Source of the DNA: Papio anubis
Lineage: Eukaryota > Chordata > Mammalia > Primates > Cercopithecidae
Reading direction: 5' to 3'
NCBI RefSeq assembly: GCF_008728515.1
Contig: NC_044986.1
Span: forward strand, 53,060,855-53,124,854
DNA: 64,000 bases
The position numbers and the translations under genes are program-made. The notes under the pieces are model-generated. The model was given only the letters and a program-made list of their open reading frames with translations, was not told the origin of the DNA and searched no databases. Of this stretch, positions 44,675 to 56,265 are shown piece by piece (position 1 is the stretch's first letter; every line of letters starts with the position of its first letter).

Positions 44675-46074
44675 ACCTAATTTATACAAAGCATAAAACA
44701 AATGATCTTTGCTCTAAAGTCACATTCATCATACAGGGTTATCTCTGGATAATGGGATTATGATTGGCAATGTTTTTTCTTAATGTCTGTTTATATTTTC
44801 TATAATAAATGTTCCCTAAGGAACATATGCAATGCTTATAGCATAATAAAATAATTTAAAAATGGGTTTGAAATAGTTTTGTCTTACTCAGTTTTGTTTG
44901 TATCCAAACCAGAGTAATCATTACCCCATATCTGGGCATATGGGCAATATTGTACAATATGGTGGCTGTTAGCAATTCTGGCCTCTATTTTAAGACATTG
45001 TTTTTCTTTTGTCCCATTCTTTTCCAAGTGAAATCTTAGTTTATAACAGCTCTTGAAAAGTTTTAAAGGTGTAATCGATTATAATGCAATTTTTAAAAAT
45101 TATCAAAATATCTCTCTTAAACACTGGTCTTTCCCAGTGCCAAAAAACCATTAAATAGTTAATCTTATGGCAGTTATTATCTACAAAAGTTGACTGCTAG
45201 AATGAAAATGTCTCTCCTGGTTGGGCAAAGGACAGCCCTTACTGTGACCTATTTACAAGCATTAGATATTAAGTCACTTTCTCTCTGTTCGGGTGAGATG
45301 TCTACAAAATATTCATGATGCTTACTGAGTGCTCTGACTTCAGTTTTATGCCTGGAAATTGAAATATTTTCACAGCCAGAGCTAGGCAAAGAATTTGCAG
45401 GCAAGCCTCACTACCACAGCAAGCAGAATTCAAATTTACATGTATAGTCTCCATTGCAGCATTAATATCTAGCTCAGATGGGCAGCTCGACAGATGTCTG
45501 ATAAGAGTTGAGAAATAAAACCTTTTTAAGAGGATCTGAATGTGAATCTCGAGAGCCACACACATAGGTCAGCATTTGCAGCCCAGAGCCCAGTGGCAAT
45601 ATAATTACAGCGCATGTGGAAAATCCTGTATTCGGGGCTCCCTTGGACCTTCCTGTCCATGCAGATGGGGTAAACTTGGTAAGGCAATTTCCTTTCCAAT
45701 TCCTTTGATTTTCTATTCATCTTAAGTGGGTTTATTTGGCTGTTTGTGTTTGGCTCATTCTGGAAACAGTCACCATAGGGGAAATTATTTGTGTTTGGGA
45801 GTGAAGAGAAACAGAAGAGCAGGTGCAGAGAGAAAACTCCATGCTGGGAAGACAAATACTTCTACCTAGATCTGCTCATTACACACAATACAACTACAGT
45901 GAAGGCGAGGCTGAGGGGAGAGGGTGCACACTTTTTCAGTTCATGAAACTTTTATGCTTTCTTTTTGTTTAGAATATGGCATATTAGAGGCTTTCAATGC
46001 ATGTCAGCCACATGACAATAACAAGGTAGTGCATAACAATCAGTTTTGTGAACTTAATTCAAGAAGGAAAATCC
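44675..46074. other. Unique DNA; 14-bp palindrome and candidate regulatory block
   Basis: ATATTGTACAATAT at 44947-44960 is a perfect palindrome. 45300-45900 is non-repetitive, GC-richer than its surroundings and has homeodomain-like and E-box-like words. The 87- and 109-codon minus-strand frames overlap here but show no recognisable domain. Confidence 0.4.
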
Positions 46075-47594
46075 ACCGGAATTGTGACACCCCAGATCCC
46101 AGGAAGGAGAACACTGGAAAACAGCCTCCGAGACAGCATCCAGCTGATAAAAGTGAGTGAAGCCCAGTATGTAAGAGAGGCAGAGAGCGAGCCTCCCTCT
46201 ATGACTCACCTTTCCGTTCCACTGGGGATTCAAGTAACCCAGGCTCAGGGAAAGCACTTTGTTTCTCCCAAGTCCTGTGGCTAACTTGGGGAGAGACTTG
46301 ACTTAAAAACACTGCTTTTCTTTGGCGAGTGGGCAGCTTTATTGCACAGGCATTTTAGTCTTAGGTCAGAGATTGGAGCACCTGCTCTGCAGTGGAGTAG
46401 GGGTCTTCACAGCTAGAACTATGGAAAGTGACTCAGCAGTAGGTCTTGGAATTGTGCTCTCCTTGTTGCAAGCCTGGGACAGGAAGAAAGCTGCTACAGC
46501 TACAGTATCCCCTGGGTGGTGAGACTTACAGCCAGGGGCAGTTTGGAGACCTGCAACAGGTCTGCATGTGCCATTGCTGGATGCCCCAGGCTGCTCCCCC
46601 GGTGAAGCAGGGCCCTCTCTGCTCTACCCTCAGGAAGAAATTCAGGCATTTGAAGTACCCACTTGCCTGAGCCAGCAGCCTGAGCCAGCCCACTCTTCAT
46701 GGGCAGAGATTGAAGGAGAGCAGGCCCTATCCACTCCATGGCAAGGCCAATCTCCAGGAATTTGGAGCACCCACTCACCTGGTTCTGCAGCCTGAGCTTC
46801 TCCACCCTTCCTGGCATAGATCATGTTGCAGGGTGGCCCTCTCTGCTTCACACTCAGGTAGATCTCCAGGCATTAGGACCATCCATTCACCCAGTTCAGC
46901 AACCTAAGCCACCACGCCCTTCCTGTGCAGAGATCCTGGTGCAGAGGAGTCATCTCCACTGTATGCCCAGGCAGATCTCTAGGCATCTGGAGCATCTAGA
47001 CTCCTAATCTTCTGGATTAGGAGTATAGACTGCCCTCCAATCTTGTTTAGACAACTTGGGATAAGTAGGTTTCCCAGCTCCATGTCTACACACACCTCTG
47101 GGTTCTTGGTATCTGCCCACTGTGTTCTCCCTTGGCACTGGTGCTGGTGCCTGCCATCAGGAGATCTGTAAGCAGAACTGACAGGTCTGGCCTGCTCATC
47201 TTGACCTACAACCCGCTCACCCTTAGGGTTGAGCAGGGAGCTCAAACCATTGTTCACTTCACGAATCAACCCATTGCCAGAGGCAGCAGAGAACTTCTCC
47301 CAGAAAACAAGGATCAAGTATACACCCAGCCACATTGACTGCAGCTGACTCTTACCCATAAGTGCGACCTACGAGCTTGTAGTTCAAGCCGCACAGCTTA
47401 AATAAAACCTGTCAAAAGAAGGGCATATGGCTACAGCAGCAAAGTGAAAAGACACTATCCAGGATTCTCTACACTCACACCACTTAGGGAGGAGTGGGAA
47501 GGGAAGGAAAAGAAAGAAAAAATAATAATATTTTAGGGACAGAGAAAAAAAGAAAAAAATCCTACTTGAAAGAAAATAATTACAAAAATTAGAA
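46075..47594 (+). mobile_element. L1 5'UTR (old primate/L1MA-PB-like)
   Basis: The GC-richer 5'UTR of an L1, visible from about CCAGATCCCAGGAAGGAGAA and CCGAGACAGCATCCAGCTGA, through a tandem-repeat segment, to a purine-rich stretch just before ORF1. Internal short frames on both strands are not genes. The 5' edge is approximate. Confidence 0.7.
46570..47010. repeat. ~112-bp tandem repeats within the L1 5'UTR
   Basis: About 3.5 diverged units; corresponding points lie near 46637, 46750, 46861 and 46974 (spacing 111-113). Each has a core like AGATCTCCAGGCATTTGGAG and a CTGCCTGAGCC-like segment. Confidence 0.75.
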
Positions 47595-48475
47595 GTGACA
47601 GTTTCTTCAGTTGAGAAGAAACTAGAACAAGAATTTGGGCACCATGAAAAATTAGAATATGTAACACCAAAAAAGGATCCCACTATCTATCCAGCAATGG
47701 ACCTTAATCAAAATGAAGACTTAGACATGAAAGATAAAGAACTCAAAGCATGGATTGCAAATAAGTTCAACGAGATTCAGGATAAGGTTGAAAGTCAACA
47801 CAAAGAAATTTTCGAACTAATCCAGGAAATGAAGAAAGAGATAAACATGCTTACAAAATCAGTCAGAGCTTTGGGAATTAAAAAACTCACTTAAGAAACT
47901 TCAAAATACAATTGAAAGCTTTATCAGTAGACTGGACCAGGCAGAAAAAATAATTTCAGAGCTTGAAGTTTTCTCTTCCAAACTAACCAAGTCGGACAAA
48001 AGTCTTCAAGAAATATGAGATTGTGTAAAGTGACCAACTTTACAAATTATTAGCATTCTAGAGAGAGAAGGAGAAAAAGCAAAGAACCTGGAAAATATAT
48101 ATGAGAAAATTGTTTAAGAAAATTTCCCTGATGTTGCTGGAGAGGGAGACATCTAGGTACACGAAATCCAGAGAACACCTGCATTACTCCATACAAAATG
48201 AACATCACCAAGGCATATATTCACCAGACTGTCCAAGGTCAATTCTGTAGAAAAAATCTTAAAGAAAGCTACAGAAAAAAACTCAGATCATGTACAAAGG
48301 GAACCTCATCAGGCTGACAGTGGGCTTCTCAGTAGAAACCTTACAAGCAAGTAGAACTATTTTCAGTATTCTTAAAAAAAAGAGATTCCAAACAAGCACT
48401 TCATATTCAACCAAATAAATCTTCATAAGTGAAGGAGAAATAAAATATTTTCCAGGCAAGAAAAAGAAAAGCCAC
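47595..48475 (+). pseudogene. L1 ORF1 remnant
   Basis: ORF1 encodes the L1 RNA-binding chaperone. The first 99 codons (47595-47894) remain open, including the heptad-rich, K/E-rich coiled-coil start (residues about 40-95). Stops follow (from 47892) with more breaks downstream. The RNA-binding part is recognisable around 48100-48470 (TTCATAAGTGAAGGAGAAAT at 48422). The C-terminus is lost at a deletion junction near 48475, where sequence jumps into ORF2. Confidence 0.85.
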
Positions 48476-49418
48476 CCACATAGGAAAAAAAGAAGTCAAA
48501 CTATTTCTCTTCTAAGATGATGTGAGTCTATACCTAGGAAACCCTAAAGACTTTGTCAAAAGCCTTCTGGAACTGATAAACAACTTCAGTTAAGTTTCAG
48601 GATAAAAAAATAAATGTACAAAACTCAGTAGTGTATCTGTACACCAATAGCTTTCAAGCTGAAAGCCAAATTAAGAATTCAATTCCATTTAAAGTAGACC
48701 AAAAAAAGATACCTAGAAATGCATGCAACCAAGGAGATAAGCAATCTCTACAAGAAGAACTATAAAACACTGCTAAAAATAATCATAGATGACACAAACA
48801 AATGGAAAAACATTCAGTGCTCATGGATTTGAAGAATCAATATTGTTAAAATGGTCATATGGACCAAAGAAATCTATATATTCAATGCTATTTCTATCAA
48901 ATTCCAGTGTCATTTTTCACAGAACTAGAAAAAACCCAAATAGCTTAAAACTAAAAAATAGCTCAAATAGCCAAAGCAATCCTAAGCAAAAAAGAAAAAA
49001 AAGCTGAAGGCATCTCATTACCCAATTTCAACCAATCTAAAAGGCTGTCATAACCACAACAGTATGGTACTGGTACAGAAAGGGATACATAGGCCAATGC
49101 AACAGAATAAAGAACACAGAAATAAAGCTGCATACCTACAGTCATCTGATATTTGACAAAGTTAACAAAACTAAGCAATGAGGAATGCACTCCTTATTCA
49201 ATAAATGGTGCTGGGATAGTTGGCAAGCCATATTCAGAAGAATGAATTTGTACCCCTACCTTTCACTATATGCAAAAATTAACTCTCCATGGAATAAAGA
49301 TGTAAGACCTCGAATTATAAGAATTCAAGAAGAAATCCTAGGAAACACCACTCTGGTTATCAGCTTTCGGAAGGCTTGCTTTCAGTCCTTAAAAACAATT
49401 GCCACAGAAACAAAAATT
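48476..49418 (+). pseudogene. L1 ORF2 remnant (3' half of RT and C-terminal part)
   Basis: Immediately after ORF1 the sequence reads as ORF2 at the RT catalytic region. The position of the F-x-D-D motif reads CTCTTCTAAGATGATGTG (48507-48524), so a TAA stop falls in the motif. The endonuclease and first RT part are absent, so roughly 2-3 kb were deleted between ORF1 and this point. It continues through the C-terminal part until an Alu at 49419. Confidence 0.85.
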
Positions 49419-49713
49419 GGGCCGGGCACAGTGGCTCGCACCTTTAATCCCAGCCCTTTAGGAGGCCGAGGCAGGTGGATCACCTGAGGTCAGGAGTTTA
49501 AGACTAGAGTGACCAATGTGGTGAAACCCCATCTCTACTAAAAATATAAAAATTAGCCAGGCATGATGGTATGTGCCTGTAGTCCCAGCTACTTAGGAGA
49601 CTGAGGCAGAAGAATCACTTGAACCCGAGAGGCAGAGGTTGCAGTGAACCAAGGTCATGCCACTGCACTCCAGCCTGGGCGACAGAGCAAGACTCCATCT
49701 GAAGAAAAAAAAA
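49419..49713 (+). mobile_element. AluS
   Basis: From GGGCCGGGCACAGTGGCTCG to a short A-rich tail. It sits inside L1 ORF2; flanking AAAAATTGG/AAAAATGGG is consistent with a short target duplication. Confidence 0.93.
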
Positions 49714-50465
49714 ATGGGCAAGTGGGTCTTAATTAAACCAAAGAGCTCCTGCACAGCAAAATAAATTATCAAGGGAGTACACAGACACTTTCAGAATGAA
49801 AGAAAATACCCAGAATCTATAAAGAACTTAAGCAACTCAACAAGCAAGAAAACAAATAACCCCATTAAAAATGGGCCACAAATATAGACACTTTCAAAAT
49901 GAGAGATATAAGTGGCCAACAAACATATGAAAAAATGCTCATCATCACTAATCATCAAAGAAATGCAAATGAAAAACCACAATGTGATACCATTTCACAG
50001 CAGTCAGAATGTCTATTATTAAAAATTAAAAAAAAAAAAAAAACATGCTGGTGAGGGTGCAGAGAAAAGGGAACACTCATACACTTATACAGTGTTGGTG
50101 GGGTTGTACATTAGGTCAGCCACTGTGAAAAGCAGTATGGTGCTTTCTCAAACAACTTAAAACAGAACAACCATTTGACCCAGCAATTCCATTAGTGGGT
50201 ATATATCCTAAAGAAAGCAAAGTGTTCTACCAAAAAGGCATCAGTACTCACATGTTCACTGAAGCACTATTCACAATAGCAGAGACGTGGAATCAACTGA
50301 AGTGCCTATCAACGGTGGACTGGATAACAAAAATGTGGTACATATACACCATGGAATACTGTACAGACATAAAAAGAACAAAATTATGTTCTGTGAAGCA
50401 ACAGATGCAATTGCAAGCCATTGTTCTAAGTAAATTAAGGCAGAAAAGGAAACCAAATATTGCTA
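49714..50465 (+). pseudogene. L1 ORF2 remnant, C-terminal part
   Basis: CAAGTGGGTCTTAATTAAAC through CATTTGACCCAGCAATTCCA and ACCATGGAATACTGTACAGA is the C-terminal ORF2 segment. An A18 run lies at 50026-50043. It ends near 50465, before any L1 3'UTR or poly(A), so the 3' end was lost after insertion. The 136-codon frame at 50195-50605 is this relic read through into flanking DNA. Confidence 0.85.
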
Positions 50466-50699
50466 GTTACAGAGCTAGTCACTGGCAAGGCCTATGTTCA
50501 AATGTAGGCCCATGCTTACTCAGGTGTATAATATGGTTTCCCAATTATTTATCTTCTTTTCTACTTTTCAGGATTTATGTGACTACAGTGGATCTGCTTG
50601 GATAGCCCAGAATAATCTATTTTAAATTCAAGTAATCATTAACCTTAATTAAATGATAAATTCATTTTGCCCTGTAAGGCAATGTATTCAAAATAGTGG

Positions 50700-51840
50700 T
50701 GTTTCATCATATTTATAGTCAAAAGGATTAGGGTATATAATCTTCTTGGGGTAAATAATTCTACTAATCACACCACCATTAAGCAGCCTAAGACCCCAGT
50801 TACCATAGTATTTTAAAACTGTGGCTGGTACACTTGTCATTTATTATCCAAATTCGGCAAGCAAGTACAAAGAGGCACTCTGGTAATCCTTGTATGCTAA
50901 ATATGTTTTGCCCTGTCCTTGAGGCATAACAGCACACAGTATGAACAGGGTTGACAACTTCTACCAGGATGATAACTCACTTTCTTGCTTGCTGTTCGCC
51001 TACTACAAGTAGTCTAAAGTGACTGGGAAACAGCGAGAACTTATCATTTAGTGAGATACTTGCTATGTTCCCTTGTAGAAGTGTTTCCACCCTGGGAACC
51101 AGGGGCTCTATACAGATACAACTCAGAGTTGTAGATTTGGAAAGCACAATTTCCCCAGGGAGTCACTAGAAGCAATCACAAGCAGGTCACTTCTACTTTC
51201 AGCCTTAGTTCCAGACCTATGTATTCTACCTGTTGGAATACAACATCATATAATAGTCTTTAGGGATATACATTAAATCTCAGAGAATGGTATGGTATCC
51301 TTGGATAGAGTCTTTTCCAAACTGACCCCTCAGCTAAATCTTCATAAGGCCATTCTGTTTCTATATCAGGTGAGCAGGTTGTGGGAGGTGTGTTACTAAT
51401 AGTGCACATTGCTGTACTTTCCTCTCATTTACAGTGGGTTTCCACTCTAATTCAAATTCAATATGAGGTTATGCATTGGTAGATTAAAAACACTGTAAAC
51501 TGTCAGTTCATGGTACTGGCTGAGAGTCTGAAGACAAAAGGAAAACTCATATTCAGAATACGTGTCAATTCCAGTTATGATGAATGGCTGTGCTTTCCAA
51601 GATAGAAAATGTCCAAGGTAATTATCTTACCTCCAGATAACTGGTTGGTCTCCTCAAAAGATGACACCATACTGGAATCCAGTGTTAATCTCTTTCATTG
51701 TCTGCTTGAGCATTTAGTAGCTGTAAGAGGAAGATCAGACTTGATGTTAGAAACTCATGTTCTTGGGTCCATACATTGCCTTGATTTTCTCAACTTTTTC
51801 AAACACCTGAGATGTTGCACAAACTAGTGAATTCCTTTAC
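50700..51840 (-). pseudogene. ERV-L-type pol (integrase) fossil
   Basis: On the minus strand the region near 51540-51640 translates, in one frame, to a short stretch containing the motif TGIDTYS, typical of ERV-L integrase cores. Flanking DNA has retroviral pol texture. Stops and frameshifts interrupt it and no flanking LTR pair is seen. It is an inactive relic. Edges are uncertain. Confidence 0.55.
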
Positions 51841-52013
51841 ACAGGTATTCCACCAATTTCAACACAAAGAAAATTTTACCAGTTGAATATACTACTACAG
51901 CAAGCTAAGGACTATCAGTATCATACATACTGTCATTGATGTTAGCTTCATTGCCAGCTGGTGGGGGGATACGTAATACAGCTTCAAGATTCTAATTTAG
52001 GATGTGTTTTCTT

Positions 52014-52303
52014 GGCCTGGCATGGTGGCTCACACCTGTAATCCCAGCACTTCGGGAGGCTGAGGTAAGTGGATCAAGAGGTCAGGAGTTAGCGACCAGC
52101 CTGGGCAATATGGTGAAAATCTGTCTCTACTAAAAATACAATAATTAGTTGGGCGCGGTTGCACGCACCTGTAGTCCCAGCTACTCAGGAGGATGAGGCA
52201 GAAGAATCGCTTGAACCCAGGAGATAGAGGTTGCAGTGAGCCGAGATCACTCCATTGCACTACAGCCTGGGCAACAAGAGCGAGATTCCCTCTCTTAAAA
52301 AAA
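52014..52303 (+). mobile_element. AluS
   Basis: From GGCCTGGCATGGTGGCTCAC to a tail that has become (TA)n/T-rich (52303-52334). Confidence 0.94.
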
Positions 52304-52334
52304 TATATATGTATATATATATATTTTTTTTTTC
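52303..52334. repeat. (TA)n microsatellite with T-run at the Alu tail
   Basis: ATATATATGTATATATATAT followed by a T-run. Confidence 0.92.
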
Positions 52335-52911
52335 CTTGAACTACCATTAATATCCACAGTCGTAGTTTGGGTTACCCAAGAAACAAATTCTTTGATGAGA
52401 TTCACAGGTAAGAAGTTCTTAGGAAAATGTTTTCAGGGACAACACCTATAGAAGTGAAGAAGTAGACTGAGTAGGGAAAGGGATTAAAGTGTGATACAGC
52501 TGCAATAAAGTTCTCAAAGGGAGCTCTGGAACTTGGATTACCTTTCAAAATTTCCTCCTGGAGTAAGGGAGTCACATTTTGTTCCCCTACATAAACCATT
52601 TATTGTGTTCTGACTACTCCTACAGAGGAAATTCACCTTGGGTGAGGCTACTCCCTATTGCTGAGGGTAATTTCTGGAGAGGTATCCAACTATGAGCTAT
52701 CGGCATTCAATTCTCCCCACTGCTATGTAATAAAATCATTATTGTGGAATAGGAATCCAGGCATCAAACCACAGTGGCCCACTACACCTGTAAGATAGAG
52801 GAAAAAGGAAAAATTTGGAAGTTTGAGAGATTTGGAGTTGTTTGTATTTATTTGTATGATTATTTTCACGTGTCACCTTATAATTTTGGTTACACAGAGA
52901 TTCATCTATAA
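52335..52911. other. Unassigned DNA, LTR-like texture
   Basis: The segment 52360-52740 has some LTR-like character but no family, TSD or partner could be identified. Confidence 0.25.
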
Positions 52912-53121
52912 CAGGGGTCAGAAAACTTTTTTTTTTAAAGGCCTACATAGTAAATATTTTAGGCTTTGTGTGGGCCATATACAGTTTCTATTGCATATTC
53001 TCTTCATCACCTGATTTGTTACAACACTGCAAAATATATTTAAAACATTCTTAGCTTACAGACCACAAGAAAACAAACCGCCAGCCAGGTTTGGCCCTCA
53101 GGCCATAGTCTGCCAATCCTG
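52912..53121 (+). mobile_element. hAT-Charlie-type non-autonomous DNA transposon
   Basis: A ~210-bp element with CAGGGGTCAGAAAAC at the left end and, reverse-complemented, CAGGATTGGCAGAC at the right; interior TAGTAAATATTTTAGGCTTT and GGTTTGGCCCTCAGGCCATA are highly characteristic of a common mammalian hAT family whose name I do not assign. Confidence 0.75.
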
Positions 53122-53212
53122 GTTTACACAGGTATCACAAGTCAGCCAACAATAATTCTCTATCTTTCACATTCTTTCATAGAATTCTAACATAATAATC
53201 AGATAAAGATCA

Positions 53213-53443
53213 ACTAATATTTAATGTGGATTTTATGTCTAAAACAAAATTGTAAATTATCAATTCATTTCATTTTCACAACTCTGTAAATCGTATTATC
53301 ATCCCTATTTATACATGAGAAAACTGTGGCGCAGAAAGGAGAAGTAACTTCTGTAAAGGCACATAACTAGTAGGTATTGAAGCCAGCGTTTCAACCTAGG
53401 CAGTTTCACCCCAAAGGCCACAGTAATAACCACTGTGTATGTT
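53213..53443 (-). mobile_element. MIR SINE
   Basis: Reverse MIR: 'ttcattttcacaactctgta', 'ttatcatccctatttataca', 'tgagaaaactgtggcgcaga', 'ggcacataactagtaggtat', 'gtttcaacctaggcagtttc'. Confidence 0.8.
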
Positions 53444-53464
53444 CTATGTATTTCCATTTGTTAG

Positions 53465-53634
53465 GAAATGAAGACCAAGCTCCTCAGCATGATATATGAG
53501 ACTTTTTATAATCTATAACCGCTGGCTTTTAGGAAAGCTGTTTGGTCTTCCAGATTCTGCCCAAGACTTGTCTTTTCTCTACTGTCTTATTTGTTTCTAC
53601 CTCTTTCTTTACTTACCCACATTCTTATTCCCAC
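53465..53634 (+). mobile_element. L2 LINE fragment, 5' piece
   Basis: 'gaccaagctcctcagcatga' and 'gagactttttataatctata' match sense L2; the element is broken by a MaLR LTR. Confidence 0.55.
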
Positions 53635-54009
53635 TGTATTAGTCCATTCTCACACTGCTATAAAGACTTACCTGAGACTGGGTAATTTATTAAAAAAAAA
53701 AAAAAAGTTTAATTGACTTACAGTTCTGCATGACTGAGGAGGCCTAGGGAAACTTAACAATTATGGTAGAAGGGAAACCAGGCACATATTACATGGCAGC
53801 AGGAGACGGAGAGCAAGCAAGAGCAAGGAAAAGTGACTTATAAAACAATCAGATCTCGTGAGAACTCATTCATTGTCAGAACAGCATGGGCGAAACCACC
53901 GCCATGATTCAATCATCTCCCACCCGTTTTTCTCACTGGATATGTGGGGATTATGGGAATTACAATTTGAGATGAGATTTGGGTGTGTACACAAAGCCAA
54001 ACCATATTA
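53635..54009 (-). mobile_element. MST-type MaLR solo LTR
   Basis: A 375-bp LTR in reverse: starts TGTATTAGTCCATTCTCACA and ends AGCCAAACCATATTA. A perfect 5-bp target duplication, CCCAC, flanks it (53630-53634 and 54010-54014). An A14 run has expanded near 53692-53706. Confidence 0.94.
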
Positions 54010-54240
54010 CCCACCATTATTGGTTCTTATTTATGTATTAAGACTCAGTACAAGTCATCTTTTTTGGCAAATCTTCTTATTTCCACCCTAAATATAAATA
54101 TGTCCATCTGCTCCTCCTTGTACTTCGTATATTTCTTAGGACCTATAATATTTTTGTGTAAATATTCATGCACACATCTACCTCTCTCCCTTTCCAACTC
54201 AGAATTATTTTGGGGATTTTTGTTTGTTTTCTTCTGAGTG
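54010..54240 (+). mobile_element. L2 LINE fragment, 3' piece
   Basis: 'aagactcagtacaagtcatc' then 'ttgtacttcgtatatttctt' continues L2 order after the LTR insertion. Confidence 0.45.
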
Positions 54241-54368
54241 CAGGTTGCGCCCATTGATGTGGTATGAAATTAATTTAGTGGGTTATAAAAAGCATTTTTA
54301 ATGAAATGCAATAAAAATATCACATAGCATAGGTAAATATATTTCTATAAATCTTTTGTGTCAGTTCT

Positions 54369-54420
54369 TTCTCTCTCTCTCTTTCTGTGTGTGTGTGTGT
54401 GTTTGTGTGTATGCATGTGT
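54369..54420. repeat. (CT)n/(GT)n microsatellite
   Basis: CTCTCTCTCTCTTTC then about nine GT units, then a broken TTTGTGTGTATGCATGTGTA end. Confidence 0.96.
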
Positions 54421-54659
54421 ATTTTAAGCCTGGAATTAGCTACCAACTGTTAGATCCCCATGATTTTTAAATATATATCCACCAAAGCCAACAAAGTTTG
54501 GAAAATCTGATCATTGTACCTAATATGATCATTCCTAATAAGTTCTTTAAGTTTTTAAGTTTTAGATATTTGTTCTCAATTATAAATAATGTGTTGTAAA
54601 AAATACTAGCACATATTATACTTTAGTGAGCATTTTAAGCAACTAAAAATTAGGTAATT

Positions 54660-54942
54660 TTGCCTGTAATTCCAGCACTTTGGGAGGCCGAGGCGGGCAG
54701 ATCACAAGGTCAGGAGTTCAAGACCAGCCTGACCAACATGGCGAAACCCCGTCTCTACTAAAAATACAAAAATTAGCTGGGCATGTTGGCGCATGCCTGT
54801 AATCCCAGCTACTCAGGAGGCTGAGGCAAGAGAATCACTTGAACTCGGGAGGAGGAGGTTGCAGTGAGCTGAGATCATGCCACTACATTCCAGCCTGGGT
54901 GACAGAGTGAGACTCCATCTTAAAAAGAAAAAAAAAAAAAAT
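54660..54942 (+). mobile_element. Alu (S/Y type), 5' truncated
   Basis: Starts TGCCTGTAATTCCAGCACTT, so about 24 bp of the 5' end are missing. The rest of both arms is intact to an A-rich tail. Confidence 0.94.
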
Positions 54943-56265
54943 TGATGATTTCTCCAAATATCTGAAGGTGCCTGAAAATAATGTGAAGTATTGAGAAACT
55001 TGGAATTCCTAGATCATACATTATGATTTGCCTGGTAACCAAAATGTAAACAGGTGTTCTCCATCTCCTTTGATCATGTAAGGAAGAAAATTAACCTACC
55101 ATTTAAGAGTTTACATTCAGTGTAAAATATCAGTCTTAAATATTGTTATTTATGAAAAGTGTGAGTTCCCTTCCTGGAAGGCTTTAAGGAAAGGTTGCCA
55201 AAACTTTCTAATCACTTATGTTTGTATCATCCAAAAATTTTTATGAGAACTAGATCTTAAAGGACTCTAATATAATCACACTTATCAGCATAGTTAAAGC
55301 CTGTAAAAACCTAGGAGGTTTTTCTGAATGTGCAAGAGACATCTGTGGACAATAATGCAATTACTCAGTTTGGCTAATCTCTTCAAGTTTCTTGGGAATA
55401 TTCTCTGATGGTGTTTTTAATCAGACTTCAGGCATATTACTTATATGACTGTGACCTTTGTGAGAAAAAAAAAAAAAAAAGCACCCAAATTTAAATAAAT
55501 CCTGTCATTCTCTACATTCTCTGTGCAGATACTACGTTAAGTTTAACCTGAAATGTTAAGAGTTTAATAACTTCTTGTTTTGCTCTTTTAAAGGGGGTAT
55601 TTTCTAACATTCTTTTTTTAAAAAAATAAAGAAAAAAACATTGAGTTTTCATTTATGTAATTATAAAATAGTGCTTGTACTCAAGTCAGGAGAGGAAAAG
55701 AGGGGGTCACTAATATTCATTATTTGAAAGAATTTTTAGAATCACCTAAATTTGAGGTAGCTATCATGGCTGTAGACCTATTTTGATCAGTTTTGATCAT
55801 ATTTTAAAAATTTTTATTCACTTTATGCAATAATATTCAGTTTTATTTAAAGATAAATGTGCATTTATAAATTAGAAACCTGTAAAACAATAATACCTAC
55901 TTTCAATTCACCAGTATAACAGAAAGAAACTGGACATATCAATAATATAATAGTACTGGATTTTTGAATGAGAACGTGGTAATTAATGACTTTTTAGAAA
56001 CAATCTTAAACATATCATTTATAAATGACATCAAGGTAGAATAGTAGTAACTTAGAAAACAGCAGATAAGGGTGTTAAACAAAATTAAATTCTCAATTTG
56101 TCATGTTAATTAATGTACTTACTCTCTCACTTATCTTTCTATGAAGAGATTATAGCATCTTCACAGCAACTCAGGGGAAAGTAAATGATTGAATAGTAGA
56201 TTGATTGTATTTACTGATTTACATGAGTTTTTAAGTTTTCATAGGGGCTTAAAGCATTTTGTTGC
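54943..56265. other. Unique AT-rich DNA, A16 tract
   Basis: An A-run lies at about 55465-55480 and a T7/A7 inverted stretch at 55613-55627. No repeat or gene is recognised. Confidence 0.6.

Noticed and set aside
45302..45855. Two overlapping minus-strand frames as exons
   Set aside because: No domain recognised and no convincing splice arrangement; noted only as part of a non-coding candidate.
46600..47338. Several 60-126-codon frames in the GC-rich segment as a gene
   Set aside because: They fall in the L1 5'UTR, overlap on both strands and follow its tandem repeats.
47595..47894. 99-codon frame as a host gene
   Set aside because: It is the coiled-coil start of an L1 ORF1, followed by stops and the rest of a broken L1.
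50195..50605. 136-codon frame as a host gene
   Set aside because: Its first part is L1 ORF2 C-terminal sequence; the rest is read-through into flanking DNA.
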